A stretch of DNA of 64,000 bases from Lineus longissimus. Lineage: Eukaryota; Nemertea; Pilidiophora; Heteronemertea; Lineidae. A program made the translations under genes and the position numbers. A model generated the notes under the pieces. The model did not search any database, was not told where the DNA came from, and saw nothing but the letters and a program-made list of their open reading frames with translations. Shown here in pieces: positions 58,237 to 64,000 of the stretch; positions within the stretch are counted from its first letter, which is position 1, and each line of letters begins with the position of its first letter. The DNA lies in assembly GCF_910592395.1 (NCBI RefSeq), contig NC_088322.1, positions 8,241,431 through 8,305,430 of the forward strand. Direction: 5' to 3'.

Positions 58237-58273
58237 ATCATGGAGGTATTATTAAGAATAATACCTCCATGAT
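58237..58273. repeat. 17-bp hairpin just after the stop of copy C
   Basis: Arms 58237-58253 and 58257-58273 are exact inverses with a 3-base loop. Copies A, B and D lack it, so it is a local inverted insertion in the presumed 3' UTR. Confidence 0.93.
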
Positions 58274-58665
58274 TATATCATGTTTAGGCCACGCTAATTT
58301 AATATATTTGATAGCAGCCTGCAAACGAACTTATCCACCCAATGTGGGGAAAAAAACTTTACACCACCCACCAACCAGTGCAAAGACACTGACACAAATG
58401 TTATAGAGAAAAACACTTGTCAGGTTTGAATTTCATTTATAGCAAAACTTGAGTTTCATTTCCCCCCCGGCATATAGAAAAACACGTGTCACGGTACCCT
58501 GGCTTTTTTTAAATTTCCTTCTGTTGCCCCGCCATTTTTCTTAATTAGCCAATTCATTTCCATTTGAAGCAGGGCGCTGCACCCTGCCTTTTTCAGACTG
58601 TGCCCTCTTCTGCACTGCCTTTCCAGATTTCTGGCTGAAACACTCGTATGTTGCATAGGCCTTTA

Positions 58666-59419
58666 AGCTCTGTACACACTGACAACATTTTGGGAAACAT
58701 GTTGGCCAACATGTTGTCCAGGTGCGATGTTATCGAAAATGTTGGCAGTGTGTACAGTTCGGAAACATTCGGAAACATTCGGTAACATGTTGGCCAAATG
58801 TTGCTCAAATGTTGTCGAAATAATACAAAATCAATTTTGTTGCCGAGATGCTAATGATGTTGTCGAGTTTTATCCAATCAGAAATAGGCCACAAATCACA
58901 TGATCTACCTTAAGCCATGTGATGTAGTCAAAATGGCAGCCTCAAGCAAGGAATGGTTACTGAGTAAAGTTGAACAACTTATTGCAGTATGGGAAAGTTG
59001 TGCCTGTTTATGGGATGTAACATCCAGGGAATATAAAGACAAGAACAAAAAGAAAGCTGCTATTCTAGAAATAGCTACAAAATTTGCCCCATGCTGGTGT
59101 CTCATATAAATCCATGGTCTTGTCCACACTCTTTTCTCATCTTTACGTCTTCTTCGCCGTCTTTCAATCAGGATACGTAAAATTATGGCAGAGCCACCGA
59201 CAATATATCTTCTTCTCTTGGAATCTTCCATTGTTTATGAATTTACCTCAAAAATATTCCCTCAAAAATCCTCATTTCACGGAAACATTCGACAACAAGT
59301 TGCCCAACATGTTGTCGAATGTTGTCATGTGTATACAGGGCCAAATTTTCGATAACATCACACCTGGACAACATGTTGGCCAACATGTTTCCCAAAATGT
59401 TGTCAGTGTGTACAGAGCT
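58666..59419. mobile_element. PIF/Harbinger-derived element with TTA TSD (754 bp)
   Basis: Ends agctctgtacacactgacaa and inverse, a TIR of about 75 bp with one mismatch; flanked by TTA on both sides (58663-58665, 59420-59422). The segment upstream of copy C reads across the site without it (ggcctttacagg). TTA TSD, long TIR with catgttggccaacatg motifs and a MADF-like reading frame inside all fit PIF/Harbinger. The transposase gene is missing. Confidence 0.9.
58933..59109 (+). CDS. MADF/Myb-like fragment of the Harbinger element
   Basis: From ATG 58933 it encodes MAASSKEWLLSKVEQLIAVW and then WDVTSREYKDKNKKKAAILE, the first two helices of a MADF-type DNA-binding domain, which is the second protein of many Harbinger elements. 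It then stops at 59107-59109 after about 58 residues, so the domain is truncated. Confidence 0.6.
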   Translation: MAASSKEWLLSKVEQLIAVWESCACLWDVTSREYKDKNKKKAAILEIATKFAPCWCLI

Positions 59420-59956
59420 TTACAGGTAGAAGAGGCCTCTCGGGGGGGGGGGGGGGGTCTTCAGCTACGAAGCAAGACACTCACTTGAGAGTTGCTACCA
59501 GCCGCTTGTTCAAGTCACATGACCTCAGGTGGATCACATGACGCAAATCCTATTTCTGATTGGCTGAAGAGTTTGCAACATTTTTACAACATGCAACAAA
59601 GAATTGCATTAATTTGCAACAATTTTACAACAATGTTGCGACATGTTGTAAGACGCGTTTTGCTCTGTACACACTTCGCAACATTTTTGCAACATTTGTT
59701 GCAACTGGAAATATTGCAAAAAATGTTGCTTATATTTTACTAGTGTACAAAGGCCTTTAGATTTAAAATGTTTTCATTCAGACCATCAATGTTCCAAAAT
59801 CCATTGGATAAGTTATTTACTTATCTACATTGTTGTGACGATGGCAATGTTCTACAACAAAAGGTATATATTGCGAACCATAAACCTCATAAAACAGATC
59901 ACCTAATTATTCAATACAAACGAATAGTACATGTGTATTGCAAAAAATGGGCAACT
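59420..59956. repeat. Pre-unit segment of methyltransferase D
   Basis: Continuation of the segment described at 48725-49391, with a 16-base G-run at 59442-59457. It runs directly into the unit at about 59957 without the 6-kb insertion. Confidence 0.85.
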
Positions 59957-60054
59957 ATGTATGCAAGTCAAATGTTTAGGCATATGTATCAGCTGGAAGC
60001 CAACAATATCTCATTTTAGTTTTCATGACCTAAATTATTTATTTTCATTTGATT

Positions 60055-60129
60055 CTTGAACAGACCACTTGGCGATATTAATCCAACCACTCAACGCTCT
60101 GCCGCTTCTTTTATGCCTGTGAGTGTTAG
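60055..60129 (+). other. 5' non-coding exon, methyltransferase D
   Basis: Donor gtgagt at 60130; same segment as in the other units. Confidence 0.55.
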
Positions 60130-60851
60130 GTGAGTAGCATGCACGTATTTTAACTAATTCCGTATGGTCTTATCTACCCATTCAAATACAGTAGAACCTC
60201 CCTTGGTCATTAAAAACAAAGTCACACCATTCTGCAGAGACAAGTTCACTTCGAATTTCCTGGGAGGGATATTGGAATGTGGATCAACAAACCGTGTTGG
60301 ACGGCCATGCAGATGGGGTGATTATGTTGCAAACACCTAGTACAGCTAGTAGATGCCTCTCATACGACAACACAGTATGTTACTGTAGGCCTTAGTCACA
60401 AAGCAGCTGCCAAAAACAGGGATGGGGGGGGGTCTTCAGTTGTTCAATACAAGGGATTATGTTCTCAAAGAGCAACACAAGACATGAGTATGTTTCGTAA
60501 CCTGATTTACTTCATCCGCATGAACAAAACAACTAAGAACACCTGTATTTGTTTGTTGACCACAGGTACCACCATTTCGGCTGGCAATTGAATCTCTTTC
60601 AAAACAAAGTGAATGCCAATTTCAAGGGTGGGGGTCAGTTCTTTGTTTTCCAGAGAACAGCCCCTCAGCCAAAAAAATCGGCATTCACTTCATCTCGAAG
60701 GAGTTATAATTGATTTTGGATCTCAGGTCCAAGCCAAAATGGTTGTCCCTATTGCCAACCCTTAACCGATTCATAGGCCACCGGCCCTTTACGGCATAAT
60801 TTAACTTAACAATATACATCATTTGTCCGTTTTCAGCAGTACGCATTCGGC

Positions 60852-62702
60852 ATGTGGAATAGGCTTGTTCAGACCATTGTAAACAGATTGGTTGCCACAG
60901 ATAGAATAGCAAGAAATCTCAGCAGACCAGAAAGTGGCATATTTGGAGCCATTACCTCGGTAAGGTTGGGACACAGCCGAATGAGAAGACTGATCGTTAA
61001 AAATACACATAGCCCGTTTCTGTCCTATCCATAATGTGGTCTGAATAACGTGGTGGTCGAAAGAACATTGTGGACAGAAGTGAAAAATGATTGTCGCATC
61101 GACAAGTTTCTGCCCTATCCAAAAAGTAGCCTGTCAAACATGGTAAATGGGTTTGACAAATTATCACCGGCATCATATCCCCCTTAGATGAATTCCATGA
61201 ATAGAAATCAATCGATGTCCCCTTGAAAAAAGGGATGGATTGATTAAGGTGCACGGACATTTTTAATTTTCGTCATCTTAACAGCAAAACCACAGACTTT
61301 GAGGCAAATATCCTTAATTACAACCAATAAAAATATTCAGAGGTTAATGTACTATCATACCCTGCATGGAGACATAATAGTATCTCTGGACTTTTTCTTT
61401 CTTGTAATTAGCACCAGTTGCTTCGAATCACTGTGAGCAAAACCAACATTCATATACAATTCAGCCATCTATTTAGTATATAAGAAGGAAAGTGGATCTT
61501 TTGACCCTCTTCCCCTTAGTTAAATGGTTAAAATGTACAATGACACCTGCATGGTCCCACCCTTCAGACACATACTAACTGGACGGCCCCTTATACTGGG
61601 AGATTCCATGGAGGTTAGTTAACAGTTACAGTATTAATTATTCACTCATAACAGTACCTTCTAAAGAGAGTCAACCAGCCTGTTGAAAGAAATGCTGTCA
61701 AACATCTTGACGTCCGGCCCAATCATACTGTCCTTGAAATCGGCTTTGGACTCGGTTACGGAATCCAGCATGTCCTCGATATCATTAAAGGTAACATGGT
61801 CTTTATACATAATTTTGTCCAAGAGACTGTATTTTGCTGATAAAATTTGCCTCTGCCATTAATGAGGGAATTCTAATAAGAGGTATTAATTATTTTTTTA
61901 GAAGGATGATAATCATTCATGGTTGGCCAATATGCAATAAGGTTTTAGAATGCCCAGTCAAAACATACAATTACCAAAACTAATTCGAACGTGCTTTCTA
62001 TTGTCCGCAAATATAACTGACCCCCGCCCTATGGCCTCATCAACAAAGTGTATACATGTATATAGTTTGTACAGTGTCACCCCTAATAAAATGGCCAGCC
62101 AGATTTGGCTTGTTAGACACTCTTTATTTCCCAAACTCCTATCTGTAAGTGCCAGGCATGGGGTTTAAACCTCTGACCTTCTGTTTACGAGGCGGATGCC
62201 TTAACCACTAGGCCGAGTGGATCGGTATATTACAAGTACTTTATGTCTTGTTTTGACAGAAGGAGACGGTTCTGTTCATGGCCTGGACATCTCAGACGAA
62301 ATGGTCAGAAGAACGACGAGACGTTTCCAAAAGGAAATCAAGGACAAAAAGGTCAACATTTGCATTGGGGACGTGGCATGCATGCCTTATGAAGACAACA
62401 CATTTGACAGAGTATTCCATACAAATTCTTACTATTTCTGGCCAGATATGGATAAAGCAGCCAAGGAGATATACAGGGTGATGAGAAAAGACGGCGTCAT
62501 GGTTACAGCCTTGGTGCCTGATAAGGTAAAAATGATAGCGGGAAAAGGAGCGCTGAAATATGGAGACCCAGATCAAACACGCTATATTGACGCCCTGAGG
62601 AAAAATAACTTTGTTGATGTTCAAGAACAGGATTTTTATGACGCAGAGGATTGCGAGTACCCATGGTACCAGGCGGTTTTTGCCTATGTGAAAAAGAAAT
62701 GA
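60852..62702 (+). CDS. Class I SAM-dependent methyltransferase, copy D (228 aa, 3 exons)
   Basis: Exons 60852-60959, 61655-61790 and 62260-62702; 687 nt without stops. Very close to copy C (same exon-1 length, same NSYYFWPDMDKAAKE region) but with the ancestral EGDG and Val-Pro-Asp. One change near the C-terminus (Val to Glu in DVQEQDF). Intron 2 carries the same SINE (62152-62228). Confidence 0.92.
62152..62228 (-). mobile_element. tRNA-derived SINE head in intron 2 of copy D
   Basis: Same as in copy C, with ggcctagtggtt in box A. Confidence 0.65.
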
Positions 62703-63022
62703 ATCTTTCTCTATTATATCAGGTTTAGGCCACGCTAATTTAATATATTTGATAGCAGCCTGCCAACGAACTTATCCACCCAATGTGGGGAAAAAAACTT
62801 TACACCACCCACCAACCAGTGCAAAGACACTGACACAAATGTTATAGAGAAAACACTTGTCAGGTTTGAATTTCATTTATAGCAAAACTTGAGTTTCATT
62901 TCCCCCCGGCATATAGAAAAAAACTTGTCACGGTACCCTGGCTTTTTTAAAATTTCCTTCTGTTGCCCCGCTTTTTTCTTAATTAGCCAATTTATTTCCA
63001 TTTGAAGCAGGGCGCTGCACCC

Positions 63023-63306
63023 TGTCGCCGCCAGCTAATTATGTATGTAACCATGCTTGTTTATACCACTTGCAGCTTGCCGCTAAGCTCCTCCCTCTTG
63101 CAGTCAATGAGACGACTTAATTACCATTCCTGATTTTAATCCCTTTCTCTGAACCAATCAGAGTAATTGCATTCATCCTGTACATATTTGTAACCCATAT
63201 ATGATATGTTTGTGGATAATAAAGCAGATTCAATTTAGTCTTAGATTAACCAAGTTGTTTAAGAGTTGTTTCTCACGAACCTGTTACCTCAATGTAACCC
63301 ACTACA
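63023..63306 (+). mobile_element. 5' LTR of a BEL/Pao retrotransposon
   Basis: Starts TGTCGCC and ends ACTACA (TG...CA), 284 bp, with AATAAA at 63218-63223. It interrupts the array 3' segment after gcagggcgctgcaccc, which in units C and D continues cctttttcag. The 3' LTR lies beyond the window. Confidence 0.85.
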
Positions 63307-63310
63307 TTGT

Positions 63311-63326
63311 TGGTGCCGTGACCAGG
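63311..63326 (+). promoter_or_regulatory. Primer-binding site
   Basis: TGGTGCCGTGACCAGG follows the LTR by four bases. This phrase is typical of BEL/Pao elements. The tRNA used was not determined. Confidence 0.75.
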
Positions 63327-63342
63327 ATACATTACATTCACG

Positions 63343-64000
63343 ATGGCCGACCGGATAAAGGCCTCACGAGCTGCCCACAGGGGCCAAGCCACCAAAACTA
63401 TCACCGCAATTGATAAGATTTTGGTCACCCTAAAAGCAATGGATCGAGCTATGATCACACCAGAAGACCTCGACGAGTTACACGCCAAACTCCAAATCCT
63501 AGAAACCAAAAGGAAAACGATCAAGAAGTTGGATGCAGAACTCCTGCTACAAACCGAGGACGACCACGTCGCCGATGTGATCGTCGAGTACGATGACTAT
63601 AACTCAGAACTTGAGGGAAAGGCTGAAACGTTCAAACTGATTGAACAACGACTGTCGGATCATCTGACACTAAAGCCCGCACCTGAACCTCAGCCACCGG
63701 TCCCACCTAGTCCAACAGCGCCAACGTTCGCACCAAGAACGAAGAATGTACAGCTACCAAAGCTGACATTACCAACATTTTCGGGAGACATCTTACAGTG
63801 GCAAACCTTCAACGATGTCTTCGCCGCCGCGATCCACAACAATACAAACCTTGACAACGTCCAGAAATTGCAATACCTCCGAGCCCAACTGTCTGGAGAA
63901 GCCGCCGACATCATTGCCGGACTGAGTTCAACAGATGCTAACTACGCCCATGCCATGGAGTTGCTGAGGAAACGTTACGGGGAAAAACATAAGGTGATCA
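63343..64000 (+). CDS. BEL/Pao gag polyprotein, N-terminus (runs off the window)
   Basis: ATG 63343 opens a frame with no stop to the end (219 codons). An N-terminal helical region (MADRIKASRAAHRGQATK...) is followed by a Pro-rich linker and then the Pao gag (DUF1759-like) core with LPKLTLPTFSGDILQWQTF, QKLQYLRAQLSGEAADII and LLRKRYG. The frame is intact, so the element may be young. Gag packages the element RNA into particles in the cytoplasm. Confidence 0.9.
   Translation, partial: MADRIKASRAAHRGQATKTITAIDKILVTLKAMDRAMITPEDLDELHAKLQILETKRKTIKKLDAELLLQTEDDHVADVIVEYDDYNSELEGKAETFKLIEQRLSDHLTLKPAPEPQPPVPPSPTAPTFAPRTKNVQLPKLTLPTFSGDILQWQTFNDVFAAAIHNNTNLDNVQKLQYLRAQLSGEAADIIAGLSSTDANYAHAMELLRKRYGEKHKVI

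Overview
This is nuclear DNA of an animal, most likely a marine invertebrate (a deuterostome or lophotrochozoan; the species cannot be fixed from the sequence). The evidence is spliced genes with GT-AG introns, a six-exon Golgi beta-1,4-galactosyltransferase, a PAN/apple-type exon, a BEL/Pao LTR retrotransposon, several LINE clades, tRNA-derived SINE heads, MITEs and a PIF/Harbinger remnant. The DNA is AT-rich and dominated by tandem and segmental duplication.

Layout. (1) 1-9358: a block of about 3.1 kb present twice, 6.27 kb apart, each copy carrying two intronless ORFs (ORF-1, ORF-2) of no family I recognise; a PAN-like exon lies between the copies. (2) 9780-14190: an almost complete single-ORF LINE (endonuclease, RT, RNase H) on the minus strand with a perfect 13-bp target-site duplication (TSD). 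(3) 14190-34320: an array of a repeated unit holding a three-exon class I SAM-dependent methyltransferase. Copies A (16340-17869) and B (29339-31207) are intact, and several partial units are broken up by LINEs, palindromes and MITEs. A fold-back element of 831 bp sits at 24806-25636. (4) 34335-39700: an A-tailed insertion of 2.3 kb with a paralogous empty site, then several minisatellites. (5) 39750-43413: a complete beta-1,4-galactosyltransferase gene (minus strand, 360 aa). (6) 43420-48650: tRNA-like tandem duplication, LINE debris, little else. (7) 48650-63022: two more units with intact methyltransferase copies C (56372-58221) and D (60852-62702). Just before C a 6,077-bp segment with 17-bp terminal inverted repeats is inserted; the matching place before D is empty. 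This segment carries exons of a sterile-alpha-motif (SAM) protein gene and a nested 829-bp element with a 9-bp TSD. Just before D sits a PIF/Harbinger derivative with a TTA TSD. (8) 63023-64000: 5' LTR and start of gag of a BEL/Pao element.

How the pieces relate. The four methyltransferase copies share exon phases and lengths (37/37/36/36 codons in exon 1). Shared insertions group A with B and C with D. The paralogous units act as internal controls, because several insertions can be read exactly by comparison with an empty sister copy. The best candidate for something undescribed is the 6-kb TIR-bounded segment carrying the SAM-domain gene; second is the ORF-1/ORF-2 pair. Exon structures were derived by hand from splice signals and phase. 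Names rest on motif recognition, not on searches.
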